Shown: one piece after another, positions 8,318 through 17,144 of the stretch
Position numbering within the stretch: position 1 is the stretch's first letter
Layout of the letters: each line of letters opens with the position of its first letter
NCBI GenBank assembly: GCA_900314865.1
Contig: OMWW01000002.1
Span: forward strand, 130,136-184,155
Origin: an uncultured Erysipelotrichaceae bacterium
Lineage (GTDB): Bacteria > Bacillota_I > Bacilli_A > RFN20 > CAG-826
Reading direction: 5' to 3'
DNA length: 54,020 bases
Notes under the pieces: model-generated
Told to the model about the DNA's origin: nothing
Seen by the model: only the letters and a program-made list of their open reading frames with translations
Database searches by the model: none
Position numbers and translations under genes: made by a program

Positions 8318-9825
8318 TTATGATACCTCAAGATTTTCATCGCAGGAGTGCGTTCAAAATCTTTGTCCCTAATAACAATTCTTTGCGCTCTCATATAAGG
8401 AACGAGGGTTTCGTTAACTTTATAAAGTTCTTTCATTAAGAACGCCATCTTATCTTCTTCTTTAACTTTGGCAAGTTCGGTCATTCTTGGGACAACTTCT
8501 AAAGCGATGAAGTGTTGACCTTTATCATCAACGTCTTCAAAGATTTGTGAATCTTGGACATATGGTAGAGCGTTAAAGAAGACTTCGACTTCTGCCGGAG
8601 AAACATTTTCACCATTAGAAAGAACGATAATTTCTTTGCATCTACCTGTGATGTATAAAAATCCATCTTCATCAAATCTAACGAGGTCACCAGTTTTAAA
8701 CCAGCCATCTTCAAATGCTTCTTTGTTGGCGTTTTCATCGCCAACATAACCAACCATCATATTCTTTCCTTTGATCCAGAGTTCATCGTGAACAACTTTG
8801 AATTCTTGATGTGGATATGGATAACCAACAGAATCTGGTTTATTAAATTGATCTGGGTTACCACTTACAAGGTTGGCGGATTCAGTTAAGCCATATCCTG
8901 GATATAAATCGATACCAAACTTCTTATATTCTAAGATTAAGTATGGAGCGACTTTAGCAGCGCCACAAATGATACATTTGAGGTCTTCACCAAGCATATT
9001 GCGGCCAAATTGACGTGAAAGGTTTAACGCCATTTCTGCAACTGCTGGAACTAAAACTAAGATAGTTGGTTTAAAGATTGCGATGTCTTTAAACATGTCT
9101 TTATTGTTTTTAACAATATATAAGGCACTTCCTGTATATAAAGCTGTCATAACATTACGAATAAGACCAAAGACATGACTCATAGGTAAGATTAATAAAT
9201 ATCTTTGTTTGAAGACGTTAGGAATACCATAACATCCATTGACTGTACCTTGCATTAAAGCTTCATGAGATAAGAGGGCACCTTTACTTCTACCTGTGGT
9301 TCCACCTGTAAACATGATAATAGCAGGATCATTTGAAGTTACCTTGCTATTCATTGGTGTCGCTTTACCTTCTAAAGAAGAAAGAAGCAATTTAAGGTTT
9401 GGATTCATTGCTTTACAAACATTAAGTCTTTCTTCCATATCTGGGGTATAACATAACGCTTTTAAACCAAACATCATGGAAACACCAAATAAGGTCTTTT
9501 CATCTAAATGCGCAGGTAAAATAGCGACACATAAGCCACTAGTAACACCTGCTAAATACATTTTTACAAGGTCATAACTGTTTTTCGCATAAACACCAAT
9601 ACGGTCGCCTTTAACTAAACCTTGTTCAGCAAGAACGCCTCTATAAGAGGACATATCTTTATCTAGTTTTGAAAAAGTATAGGACACTCCATCATCAACA
9701 ATCGCGACATCATCCACGTATTCTTTGATGACGTTTTCCCACATCTCAACCACTGTATCTCTTTCAATGATTTTACTAAAAGTAACAGGGTCTGTGAATT
9801 TTGCAAAATATTCTCTACTATCCAT
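8311..9825 (-). CDS. AMP-dependent acyl ligase (acyl-ACP/acyl-CoA synthetase)
   Basis: 504 residues of the ANL superfamily. Motifs: P-loop TGGTTGRSKG at 173-182, PGYGLTES, FKTGDLVRFDEDGF, GRCKEIIVLSNGENVSP, and a C-terminal Lys in RTPAMKILR. The enzyme adenylates a carboxylic acid and transfers it to a thiol. With a free ACP gene overlapping its 3' end and two acyltransferase genes upstream, acyl-ACP synthetase is more likely than CoA ligase. The chain length or aryl nature of the substrate cannot be told from sequence alone. Confidence 0.9.
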   Translation of the reverse strand: MDSREYFAKFTDPVTFSKIIERDTVVEMWENVIKEYVDDVAIVDDGVSYTFSKLDKDMSSYRGVLAEQGLVKGDRIGVYAKNSYDLVKMYLAGVTSGLCVAILPAHLDEKTLFGVSMMFGLKALCYTPDMEERLNVCKAMNPNLKLLLSSLEGKATPMNSKVTSNDPAIIMFTGGTTGRSKGALLSHEALMQGTVNGCYGIPNVFKQRYLLILPMSHVFGLIRNVMTALYTGSALYIVKNNKDMFKDIAIFKPTILVLVPAVAEMALNLSRQFGRNMLGEDLKCIICGAAKVAPYLILEYKKFGIDLYPGYGLTESANLVSGNPDQFNKPDSVGYPYPHQEFKVVHDELWIKGKNMMVGYVGDENANKEAFEDGWFKTGDLVRFDEDGFLYITGRCKEIIVLSNGENVSPAEVEVFFNALPYVQDSQIFEDVDDKGQHFIALEVVPRMTELAKVKEEDKMAFLMKELYKVNETLVPYMRAQRIVIRDKDFERTPAMKILRYHKC

Positions 9826-9835
9826 TTTTATTACC

Positions 9836-10492
9836 TCATTCGTTTTTATAAACTAATTCTTCTAATTGTTTTTCCATCTTGATGATATCTTCGTTAGCTC
9901 TTTGAATATCATTAAGAGTCGTGACTCCATTAGTGGTGTAATTCTTCATATATATTGGGGTTCCAATAGCAATCACCACTCTGGAATATCGATGTTTCTT
10001 TCTTTTTAAGTAAACCGGAACGACCGGAACATCGCTTTTAAGCGCCATCATCAGCATACCGCTCTTAAAGGCTTCAAGACCTTTTTCGTTTGTGTTTACA
10101 TGCCCTTCAGGGAAAATGATGACTGCTTCATTGTGGTCAAGGTGCTCAACGATTTCTTTAAACGATCCCATTGAGAAATTGGTGCGGCTAATAGGAATGC
10201 ATTGGAACCAATTATGGAACATGTGTCTTCTAAAGCCTTTTCCAAATAGTTCATCCATCGCCACCATATGAAGACGACGATACCATATCCCCATCATTAA
10301 GCATAATGGGTCTTCTAATGATACGTGGTTACTTGTGATGACCGCTCCACCCCAGATTTTTTTATATTTCTTATCTAGATATAGGTGCTTTGGTCGATAC
10401 CAGAGTAAGCCAGGTGCTGCCGTTATTCGTATGAGATCGTGCATGAAGTAAGATAATCTCAACCATCTACTTCTCTTTTTCTTTTGTCTCAT
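9836..10492 (-). CDS. PlsC-like 1-acyl-glycerol-3-phosphate acyltransferase (first paralogue)
   Basis: 218 residues. The HX4D motif is NHVSLED (His56, Asp61) and motif III is FPEGH (127-131), followed by VPVVPVYLKR. This matches lysophosphatidate acyltransferases, membrane-associated enzymes that add the second acyl chain to form phosphatidate. The start overlaps the upstream acyltransferase gene by 26 bases, and the start is Lys/Arg rich (MRQKKKRSRW). The ligase gene follows after 10 bases. Confidence 0.9.
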   Translation of the reverse strand: MRQKKKRSRWLRLSYFMHDLIRITAAPGLLWYRPKHLYLDKKYKKIWGGAVITSNHVSLEDPLCLMMGIWYRRLHMVAMDELFGKGFRRHMFHNWFQCIPISRTNFSMGSFKEIVEHLDHNEAVIIFPEGHVNTNEKGLEAFKSGMLMMALKSDVPVVPVYLKRKKHRYSRVVIAIGTPIYMKNYTTNGVTTLNDIQRANEDIIKMEKQLEELVYKNE

Positions 10493-11105
10493 AAATGTCT
10501 CTTAATTCTTCGATTCTTTCTCGTAAAACGTTATTGATTATATCAATATTCTCTTTCTCTGACAATGCATCGTTAAGATAGTCTTTTGGATATATTGGTC
10601 TACCAATAACCACGACTGCTCTTTTCTTTTTGAAATATCTGCCATTCGTATAAGTTGGAATAATTTTTGTATTACTAAGTAAAGATAAATAGCTAACTGA
10701 TGGTTTGAATTCAAGTAAAGGCATCTCGTCTTTACGTGGAATACGACTTTCGGGGAAAGTTCCCACTACCCCACCTTTATCTAGAATCTTTTTACTTTTA
10801 TTAATAAAAGAAAAATCATGAGTGTCTCTATTAACGTATATTCCACCCATAAGTTTTAAAAATAAACCAAGTAATTTCTTCTTGAAGAGGACTTCCGCCA
10901 TTTGGTAGCGAAGTGTTCTAAAGAAAAAGACAAAGATATATAAAGCAAAATCATATACTGAAGTATGGTTACTAGCGAGTATCGCTTTACCTTTAATACG
11001 ACGAGATTGAACTTTCTTGTCTTCATATATGACTTTCGTCTTAAAAAGGATTAGATAAACTAACCAACCAGTAAACTTTACAAAATAAGTGAATAAGAAA
11101 ATCAT
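10467..11105 (-). CDS. PlsC-like acyltransferase (second paralogue)
   Basis: 212 residues with an N-terminal hydrophobic helix (about 2-21). HX4D is intact (SNHTSVYDF, His47 and Asp52). Motif III is FPESR rather than FPEGTR (117-121), and the region after it is Lys/Arg rich. It overlaps the fused ligase gene by 4 bases (ATGA) and the next acyltransferase by 26 bases. Two different PlsC paralogues in one operon suggest either different acyl donors or positions on the glycerol, or a non-phosphatidate product. Confidence 0.88.
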   Translation of the reverse strand: MIFLFTYFVKFTGWLVYLILFKTKVIYEDKKVQSRRIKGKAILASNHTSVYDFALYIFVFFFRTLRYQMAEVLFKKKLLGLFLKLMGGIYVNRDTHDFSFINKSKKILDKGGVVGTFPESRIPRKDEMPLLEFKPSVSYLSLLSNTKIIPTYTNGRYFKKKRAVVVIGRPIYPKDYLNDALSEKENIDIINNVLRERIEELRDIYETKEKEK

Positions 11106-13033
11106 AATTTGCTCTTAATATAATCGCTAATAGCCTTAATTGAAGAAAGAGAGAATTCATTCGCGGAATAAATATCAATTCCAAATTCTTCATGGATATC
11201 ACTAACTAAAGTGAAATAATCTAAAGATGTTCCTCCTAAATCAAGGAAGAAATCGGCCTCTAATTCATTAACCTCTTTATTAAGTGCTTTAGAGAACAAT
11301 TCTTTAACTTTTGAGGTTATATCATCTATGTCTCCGTTATTAGATTTGTTTTCACTACTAAACACGTTAAAGGCATTCGCATAATATTTCTTCATTACCT
11401 TGTTGCGGTTAATTTTGAAATCATCATTATCAAGGAGTTTATCCTTAACGATAACCACTTGTCCGATTTGATTATTGAAACCAAGTTCAACAATTCTATT
11501 TTTGATATTTGAAAGGGTTTCTTTCGCTTTTTCGTCATTTAAATACTTATTAACTTCAACGAGTAAGATTGGAGAATTATCATCCTTGTCTTTAATTAAG
11601 CAAAGTTCAATCACTCCATTAATCTTGAGTTTCTCTTCGATTAAATTTGGGTTAATATTTTCTCCACTTTTAGGGATGATCAAATCATCCTTACGACCAT
11701 TCGCGTAATATCTACCATCTTTATAAGCGATTAAATCGTGAGTGTTAAAATACCCACCATCATAAATAACCTTATCTTTACCAGTAAGGATGTATTTAGA
11801 AATGGAATTGCCTTTAACTAACAATTCTCCTTCTTCATTAATCTTATATTCATAGCCTCTTAGAGGAACTCCAATAGAGGCGTTATTTAAATATTTATAT
11901 TTGTTTGAAAGTTCAAAAGATGTGATACCGATTTCTGTACTTCCGTATCCATTAGTGAGGTGATAACCAATTCCGTTAAAGAAAGAAAGCACTCTCCTAT
12001 CGATATTAGAACCACCGCTGATGCAGAAATAAACATGATCAAAGAACAAACCATCTCTTACTTCTTTGAAGGCTACTTTTCTAAAGAAACGGCCTAACAT
12101 AGTGTTTCCTAACTTGTTAGATATCTTTAAACCTTTTTCAAATTTCTTTAAAGTCTTTTCACCTCTACCACCAATCTCTTTCATCGCCGATTCATAGATT
12201 TTGTTCCAGAATAAAGGAACCGCAAAAATGTGGGTCACGTTATGACGGTTAATCGTGTCTAAAACATTTTTAGGACTCATGTCTAATAGTTCGACAAATG
12301 TTCTACTAAAGAAGGCAAACCAAACATATAATGCTACAAAACCAAAGATATGGTATAAAGGCAATAACATTAAGAGTTTAAGCTCACCGTTGTAATGCTT
12401 TTTAATAAGTTTGTTACCTAAGACAACGTCTTTCGCTCTGACGATGATGTTAAAGATTTCCTTAGAACTATAAGCACATACTTTGATGGTTGAGGTTGTA
12501 CCACTAGATAAGAAGAACATTTCATCAGCGAAGTTACTCTCCACTTTTTCTTTAACAAGTTCGATGTTTTTTAATTCAATCGTATCAACATCAAATTTTT
12601 TGCCATTTGAAATAACAAGACGACAATCGATGTCTTTAAGTAAATTATTGATGACTTCATCAGTGAATCTAAGGTTTAAAAGTAATGGACGATATCCTAA
12701 ATATAATATTGCCCAGAAGGTTTTGATCCAGTTGATATCGTTATCAAGATAAATACCAACAATAGAGTCTTTTTCTAACTTAATAACTTTCTTTAATGAT
12801 GCCGCTAAAAAGAGGATATCGTCATATGTTTGTTGATATGTAATTTTATATTCATTAAAAGAAGTGTGATATTCATAAAAGACGTTCTCTTTTTCAGAAA
12901 ACACTAATTCAAATAAGGACTTAAATGATACTTCTGATTTCTCTAATAATGAGAGTTTATAATATACAAATTCATTAAGGCTTTTCTTATTAGCGATATT
13001 GTTATATTTCATAGAACTATTAAAGTATATCAC
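11102..13033 (-). CDS. AMP-dependent acyl ligase with C-terminal carrier domain
   Basis: Up to 643 residues: an ANL adenylation domain (about 20-560) and a carrier domain (about 570-643) with LGGTSLDY, phosphopantetheine Ser at about 603. The P-loop is SSGTTSTIK (176-184), which lacks the usual Gly-x-Pro before Lys; NGYGSTEIG and HDLIAYKDGRYYANGR follow. A substrate can therefore be activated and held on the same chain. The longest frame begins at GTG 13033, but the ATG at 13012 (residue 8) follows an extended -10 box (TGATATACT) and may be the true leaderless start. It is the first gene of the lipid operon. Confidence 0.87.
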   Translation of the reverse strand: MIYFNSSMKYNNIANKKSLNEFVYYKLSLLEKSEVSFKSLFELVFSEKENVFYEYHTSFNEYKITYQQTYDDILFLAASLKKVIKLEKDSIVGIYLDNDINWIKTFWAILYLGYRPLLLNLRFTDEVINNLLKDIDCRLVISNGKKFDVDTIELKNIELVKEKVESNFADEMFFLSSGTTSTIKVCAYSSKEIFNIIVRAKDVVLGNKLIKKHYNGELKLLMLLPLYHIFGFVALYVWFAFFSRTFVELLDMSPKNVLDTINRHNVTHIFAVPLFWNKIYESAMKEIGGRGEKTLKKFEKGLKISNKLGNTMLGRFFRKVAFKEVRDGLFFDHVYFCISGGSNIDRRVLSFFNGIGYHLTNGYGSTEIGITSFELSNKYKYLNNASIGVPLRGYEYKINEEGELLVKGNSISKYILTGKDKVIYDGGYFNTHDLIAYKDGRYYANGRKDDLIIPKSGENINPNLIEEKLKINGVIELCLIKDKDDNSPILLVEVNKYLNDEKAKETLSNIKNRIVELGFNNQIGQVVIVKDKLLDNDDFKINRNKVMKKYYANAFNVFSSENKSNNGDIDDITSKVKELFSKALNKEVNELEADFFLDLGGTSLDYFTLVSDIHEEFGIDIYSANEFSLSSIKAISDYIKSKL

Positions 13034-13062
13034 TTTCTCTTTTTTATTTAAATAAAGAGAAA
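13034..13062. promoter_or_regulatory. Inverted repeat upstream of the lipid operon
   Basis: TTTCTCTTT (13034-13042) and AAAGAGAAA (13054-13062) form a perfect 9-bp inverted repeat separated by 11 A/T bases. It lies just upstream of the extended -10 box (minus strand TATACT, 13029-13024), where an operator for the operon would be expected. Confidence 0.45.
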
Positions 13063-13073
13063 AACTAGAAATT

Positions 13074-13099
13074 AAAAAGCCCCTTCTTCATAAAGGGAC
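13074..13099 (-). terminator. Terminator after the first tetraspan membrane protein
   Basis: On the minus strand AGTCCCTT / AAGGGGCT (8 bp, one G-T pair) is followed by TTTTT. It separates the gene at 13124 from the lipid operon. Confidence 0.75.
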
Positions 13100-13123
13100 T
13101 TTCTTACTTTAATTGTATAACAA

Positions 13124-13531
13124 TTATTCTTTTTTGGTAAAAGTAGCGACTAAGCCAAAGATACCGCCTAAAAGGTTAAGCAAGCATCCTGATAATAAGC
13201 CGAGTACCATGTCTGCGATAAATAAGCCTCTGTTTTCTTTGTTTTTGCTAATGAATCCAAGGATACAAGCAGCAAGTGATAAGAGGGCAAACACCAAGAA
13301 AATAACAGCGATGGTTATAGAATAATCAACCGCTTGTTGAATGGTCATGTTTTGGAGTAGTTCCGCCACTCTTTTTGCGGTTTCAGCGTCTACTGTAATC
13401 GTACCATCAATAACACCTTGAAGTAATGCGGCAGCGGCAAAATAAACAGCTGATAAGACGCCCCAAAGAATAACCATGAAGATGGCTAATATTGCACCAA
13501 TGAGTAATAAGATTTTTGAAGCTTTTTTCAT
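13124..13531 (-). CDS. Small multi-span membrane protein, paralogue 1
   Basis: 135 residues with three or four hydrophobic segments: about 6-30, a possible short one near 30-42, 72-98 and 105-130. The N-terminus MKKASKILLLIGAI and the C-terminal pattern FISKNKENRGLFIADMV...LLNLLGGIFGLVA are shared with the next gene at 13628. No known function is recognised; the layout resembles DUF4064-type small membrane proteins. It has its own downstream terminator and follows a terminator from its paralogue, so it is probably an independent unit. Confidence 0.75.
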   Translation of the reverse strand: MKKASKILLLIGAILAIFMVILWGVLSAVYFAAAALLQGVIDGTITVDAETAKRVAELLQNMTIQQAVDYSITIAVIFLVFALLSLAACILGFISKNKENRGLFIADMVLGLLSGCLLNLLGGIFGLVATFTKKE

Positions 13532-13577
13532 TTCTTTTTCATCTCCTTTTATAACTGAAAATTATATAGATGTTTTA

Positions 13578-13611
13578 TAAAAAAACAAGTCCGTTATTCA
13601 ACGAACCTGTT
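13578..13611 (-). terminator. Terminator after tetraspan paralogue 2
   Basis: On the minus strand AACAGGTTCGTT / AACGGACTTGTT pairs over 12 bp with G-T wobbles, then T6. A very similar hairpin follows the gene at 14159. Confidence 0.75.
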
Positions 13612-13627
13612 TTAAGAAATTTTTAGT

Positions 13628-14065
13628 TTATTCCTTTTTAACGCTTACAGCAACTAATCCAAGGATACCACCAACGAGGTTTAAGGCTGTACCACCGAGA
13701 ACACCAAAGACGATGTCGCAGATGAATAAACCTTTGTTTTCTCTGTTCTTGGAAATGAAGGCAATGATTGCACCTGGGATGCAGAAGAGGCCCATTAACA
13801 AGAAGATAACGCCGGAAGTAATGAAGGAAGCTGAATAAGCATCGGTGAATGCCTTGTAATTAGCATATTCGCTGCCGTGGGCTTTTAAATATTCTGTGTA
13901 CCAACTTGGGATGGTAATAGGAGTACCACTTTGAGCAGCAGCATAGATTGCTTGGACTTCACCAGCTCTAACAAATTCGATGATCGCGATGACAAGCCAA
14001 ACGATTGCCATGATGATCGAAACAATGCCAGAGATTAAAAGTAAAACTTTTGAGGCTTTTTTCAT
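13628..14065 (-). CDS. Small multi-span membrane protein, paralogue 2
   Basis: 145 residues, clearly homologous to its neighbour at 13124: same MKKASKVLLLI start, a central polar extracellular or periplasm-facing loop (about 35-75), and a C-terminal FISKNRENKGLFICDIVFGVLGG block. The loops differ in length and sequence while the membrane segments are conserved, as after a tandem duplication with loop divergence. Function unknown. SD-like GAAAGGAAA precedes the ATG. Confidence 0.75.
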   Translation of the reverse strand: MKKASKVLLLISGIVSIIMAIVWLVIAIIEFVRAGEVQAIYAAAQSGTPITIPSWYTEYLKAHGSEYANYKAFTDAYSASFITSGVIFLLMGLFCIPGAIIAFISKNRENKGLFICDIVFGVLGGTALNLVGGILGLVAVSVKKE

Positions 14066-14112
14066 TTAAAAATTTCCTTTCGTACGATACTTATATTTTA
14101 CAATAAGTCGAT

Positions 14113-14144
14113 AAAAAAACAAGTCCACAATTTCGTGGACCTGT
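14113..14144 (-). terminator. Terminator after the multi-span protein at 14159
   Basis: On the minus strand ACAGGTCCAC / GTGGACTTGT forms a 10-bp stem followed by T7. Confidence 0.8.
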
Positions 14145-14158
14145 CTTGCAAATATTTA

Positions 14159-15313
14159 TTATTCAGCTTTTGGTTCTGGTTCAACCTTTGCTGGTTGTTC
14201 TTCACCACTATGATCAATACATTTATTTGCAATAGCAAAGCCGAGAACGATTGAAAGCATAATAATGACAACTACAGGCATAGTTGATACGTGATAGACG
14301 GTTGCTGGTGTGTAATATAAAGAACAATACATAATTGTAGAAAGAAGTAAACCGACCGTTGTAAACGCAAACGCCAAGATGGCTTGAACCATACTATGTT
14401 GAGCGGTGTTGAAATTTCTACCGACTTTGAGATATCTTTCTTCGTTAATTTCAAATTCATCGAAACAAATGTTTCTGACGAAGGAATTGACACCAATAAT
14501 AGTAAGGACAAAGCCCATGATACCAATACTCATCTTCAAGATGCCTTGTTGTAATTCACTAATGCTACTTGCGGTGATTACTTGACTGAAGATTTTAAAG
14601 ACTGTACTTTCAGTCTTTACGGTTAAATCTAAGGATGTGTACTTGACTCCGTCAATAAAGACATAAACCAAAACAATTGTGGAAAGAACAATCATCGCTG
14701 AGGAGAAGATTCTTACAATTAATGGTCTCTTGCTTGGGTATAAGAATTTGCCAGCAATTAAAACGGATAAACCAATAAAGGAAGCAACTAAACCCATAAC
14801 TAATCCTGAACCAATACTAGTATCTCCATAATATGTAATTCCAGATTGAGAAAGTGTAGTGTGGCTCCAGAAGCACAATAATACAATCATCACAAAGTTG
14901 AAGAATGGGAAGACAAATTTAGCATAAGTTGCAAATAAATCTTTGGAACTTCTTTTGTTTGCTAAAACTTGAGCGCCTCTAATGATTGTCATGATGAAGA
15001 ACACTGTCATGATAATGGCAACAACAATATAGGCAATGAAAATCACAAACCAACCAAACATCGATTGAATGTATTGATTGATTATATCTGTAGGCACGCC
15101 TGATGTGTTTTGAATGAATTCAAAGAAATTTTGAATTTGTTTGATAACACTATTAGTGCCAAAGAAACTATAGCTTCTAGAAAGATCAGCGTTACTTGAG
15201 CTTATTTCTACAAGATTACCAAACAAAGTGCCGAAATATGTCATTGTTATGGTAACAAAAATGACGCAAGTAAAAATGATGTTAAGAATTCTCTCTTTTT
15301 TACTTATTTCCAT
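14159..15313 (-). CDS. Multi-span membrane protein of unknown function
   Basis: 384 residues with roughly eight hydrophobic segments, including about 11-30, 85-110, 125-145, 165-190, 200-220 and 315-355. I do not recognise the family. The longer frame to 15403 is not used: the ATG at 15313 has AGGA about 9 bases upstream, while the 30 extra residues would lie inside the IS200/IS605 right end. The C-terminal tail is Glu/Lys/Pro rich. The insertion sequence sits immediately upstream, so the native promoter may have been displaced and transcription may now come through the element. Confidence 0.7.
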   Translation of the reverse strand: MEISKKERILNIIFTCVIFVTITMTYFGTLFGNLVEISSSNADLSRSYSFFGTNSVIKQIQNFFEFIQNTSGVPTDIINQYIQSMFGWFVIFIAYIVVAIIMTVFFIMTIIRGAQVLANKRSSKDLFATYAKFVFPFFNFVMIVLLCFWSHTTLSQSGITYYGDTSIGSGLVMGLVASFIGLSVLIAGKFLYPSKRPLIVRIFSSAMIVLSTIVLVYVFIDGVKYTSLDLTVKTESTVFKIFSQVITASSISELQQGILKMSIGIMGFVLTIIGVNSFVRNICFDEFEINEERYLKVGRNFNTAQHSMVQAILAFAFTTVGLLLSTIMYCSLYYTPATVYHVSTMPVVVIIMLSIVLGFAIANKCIDHSGEEQPAKVEPEPKAE

Positions 15314-15329
15314 GATATTTTCCTTTCGT

Positions 15330-15480
15330 GACCTCCTCCCCTCCTTATCTATTGATTGAAGGATGGGCTTCCCACTCAAGAAACCTAATGATCTCAGTAT
15401 CAATGGGTTATCCCCGATGGCCCCTCGGTTAAGGATATATTTGTTAACAAGGTATCCAACTTGCTTTTTTATATTTTATA
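15330..15480 (-). ncRNA. Probable omega RNA (reRNA) of TnpB, 3' part and right end
   Basis: The roughly 150 bases between the tnpB stop and the right end are richer in G/C than their surroundings. They fold locally: CCGA/TCGG stem around GGGGCCA, a TGGG-AAG-CCCA hairpin, and the right-end palindrome. In IS605 elements the TnpB guide RNA overlaps the 3' end of tnpB and this segment, and ends in about 16-20 bases of flanking DNA that act as the guide. The 5' boundary inside tnpB is not determined. Confidence 0.6.
15335..15356. repeat. Right-end sub-terminal palindrome of the IS element
   Basis: Minus strand TCCTT, about 12 bases, AAGGA. TnpA is expected to recognise this hairpin as single-stranded DNA. 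It resembles the left-end palindrome. Confidence 0.55.
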
Positions 15481-16626
15481 TTATTTAGAAGAATTAAGCA
15501 CCATTCTTATTCCTTCTTTTTTGATGTTAATCGCCGCATTAATATCACGGTTATGTTTCACTTTACATTCTGGACAAGTCCAACTTCTTTGATTAAGAGT
15601 TAAATTGCTCTTACGATACCCACAACAGGAACATAATTGGCTAGAAGGATAATAACGATTAACTTTTATTAGTTTCTTATTAAGCCAATCTAACTTATAA
15701 GAAAGATAATTAAGAAAAGTATTATATCCTAAATCAAAGATAGTAATCCCTAATTTAAGTTCTTCTTTTCTTTTGCTCATCTCTATTAAATCAAGGTCTT
15801 CCACAAAAACATAATCATAAGTATTTGCTATTGTCCTAGAAGTTTTATGTAAGAAATCTTTTCTTTGATTAGCAATATGTTCATGAAGATTTCTTATTTT
15901 CATTAATTGCTTTTGATAATTCAAAGAGTCTTTTTCCATATGAGATAACTTTCTTTGTTCTTTTGCTAGTTTTTCTAATGAATCTTCAAAATATTTAGGC
16001 ATATCGACATGATTACCATCACTATCAACATATAGATGAGATAAAGAAAAATCTAAACCAATAGAGTTATTAACATCTAATGATTCTTTGATAAAAGCTT
16101 CATAATCAAAATATTCTTCTTCTCCAATCAAAGAGATATAGTAAAATCTTCCCTTTCTAGAAATGGAAACCATACTATATTTAAATGATTCTGGTAAATG
16201 ACGATGAATAATAACTTTAACTAATCCGAGTTTAGGAATTTGGATTTCATTCTCTTTAATGCGGATAGAATTATTAATATTCATTGTTATATAACCATAG
16301 TCATTCTTTTTCTTTTTAAACTTAGGAAAAGAAGCATTATGTTTGAAAAACTTTGTATAAGCATCATATAGATGTATTACTGTTTGTTGAAGAGAAATAG
16401 AGTCCACTTCTTTTAAATAAGGGAATGTTTCTTTATATTCAGGAAGAAGCTTAATTAAATCGTATTTCTTTATTTTAAAAGTGTGATCTTTTTCAAATGA
16501 TTCAATACACATAGAAAGGAAGTCATTATAGACTTGTCGAGAACACCCTAAAGTTTTCTCAATTAATTGTTTCTGAGAATAATTTGGATAAATTCTAAAG
16601 CGATAAGTTCTCTTAATCCTTTTCAC
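15481..16626 (-). CDS. tnpB: TnpB, RNA-guided RuvC-type nuclease of IS605
   Basis: 381 residues from a GTG at 16626. That start is chosen because AAGGAG lies 6 bases upstream and gives a protein beginning KRIKRTYRFRIYP, the typical TnpB N-terminus; the longer frame to 16680 lies inside tnpA. The RuvC triad is intact: Asp192 (SIGLDFS), Glu276 (VFVEDLD) and Asp361 (NRDINAA). The zinc ribbon has Cys332/335 and Cys351/354. TnpB cuts DNA next to a TAM under omega RNA guidance and helps retain the element. It overlaps tnpA by 14 bases. Confidence 0.92.
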   Translation of the reverse strand: MKRIKRTYRFRIYPNYSQKQLIEKTLGCSRQVYNDFLSMCIESFEKDHTFKIKKYDLIKLLPEYKETFPYLKEVDSISLQQTVIHLYDAYTKFFKHNASFPKFKKKKNDYGYITMNINNSIRIKENEIQIPKLGLVKVIIHRHLPESFKYSMVSISRKGRFYYISLIGEEEYFDYEAFIKESLDVNNSIGLDFSLSHLYVDSDGNHVDMPKYFEDSLEKLAKEQRKLSHMEKDSLNYQKQLMKIRNLHEHIANQRKDFLHKTSRTIANTYDYVFVEDLDLIEMSKRKEELKLGITIFDLGYNTFLNYLSYKLDWLNKKLIKVNRYYPSSQLCSCCGYRKSNLTLNQRSWTCPECKVKHNRDINAAINIKKEGIRMVLNSSK

Positions 16627-17023
16627 TAGTTTCTCCTTGTGATTTGATATATTCTCTAATTGCTTCGATAGTCGCTCCACCAGAAGTTAATAGACAATAG
16701 CTTTTTGACCAAAATGCTTCTTCCCATAATTTATCTTTTATTTCCGGATAAGCTTTTTTAATCATTCTTGATGAAGCGCTTTTATAAGCATTTATGAACT
16801 TAGATAAGTTTGTTGTTGGTTCAGCAGTAAATAAGATGTGAATATGATCAATATCATGATTCCATTCTTCTAATTTAATTTGAAAATCATCTTCAATATT
16901 TAAGAAGTATTTTTTAAGAGTATCACTAATATTATCATCTATTACTTTTCGTCGATATTTAATGACTAAAATAAGATGATAATATAGTTTAAACACTGAA
17001 TGTCTGTTTGTATCTAGATTCAT
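16613..17023 (-). CDS. tnpA: TnpA, Y1 HUH transposase of IS200/IS605
   Basis: 136 residues, the standard size. The HUH motif is His60-Ile-His62 in DIDHIHILF, and the catalytic tyrosine is Tyr125 in REYIKSQ. TnpA dimers excise and insert the element as single-stranded DNA circles using the sub-terminal hairpins. No frameshift or stop interrupts it, so the element could be mobile. A GAGGAAA lies about 10 bases before the ATG. Confidence 0.93.
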   Translation of the reverse strand: MNLDTNRHSVFKLYYHLILVIKYRRKVIDDNISDTLKKYFLNIEDDFQIKLEEWNHDIDHIHILFTAEPTTNLSKFINAYKSASSRMIKKAYPEIKDKLWEEAFWSKSYCLLTSGGATIEAIREYIKSQGETSEKD

Positions 17024-17118
17024 TTATGAATAATTTCCTCACACTGAAATTATATCATATTCACTACCCTATTGATACATAATTCATTAGATTTTATCAC
17101 TATTTTATCTAGCAATTC

Positions 17119-17144
17119 ATCCTCCACCTAATCAATGATTTGAG
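17119..17144. repeat. Left-end sub-terminal palindrome of the IS element
   Basis: On the plus strand ATCCTCC ... GAGGAAG, with an AATCAATGATTT core matching the right-end palindrome. A TTTAT-type pentamer lies on the minus strand about 25 bases further out (17170-17174) and could be the target/TAM, but this is a guess. Confidence 0.5.

Noticed and set aside
15314..15403. 30-residue N-terminal extension of the membrane protein at 14159
   Set aside because: It translates the IS right end. The ATG at 15313 has a proper SD and is followed by a natural N-terminus.
16627..16680. Upstream ATG of tnpB
   Set aside because: It lies inside tnpA without an SD, whereas GTG 16626 has AAGGAG at the right distance and gives the family-typical N-terminus.
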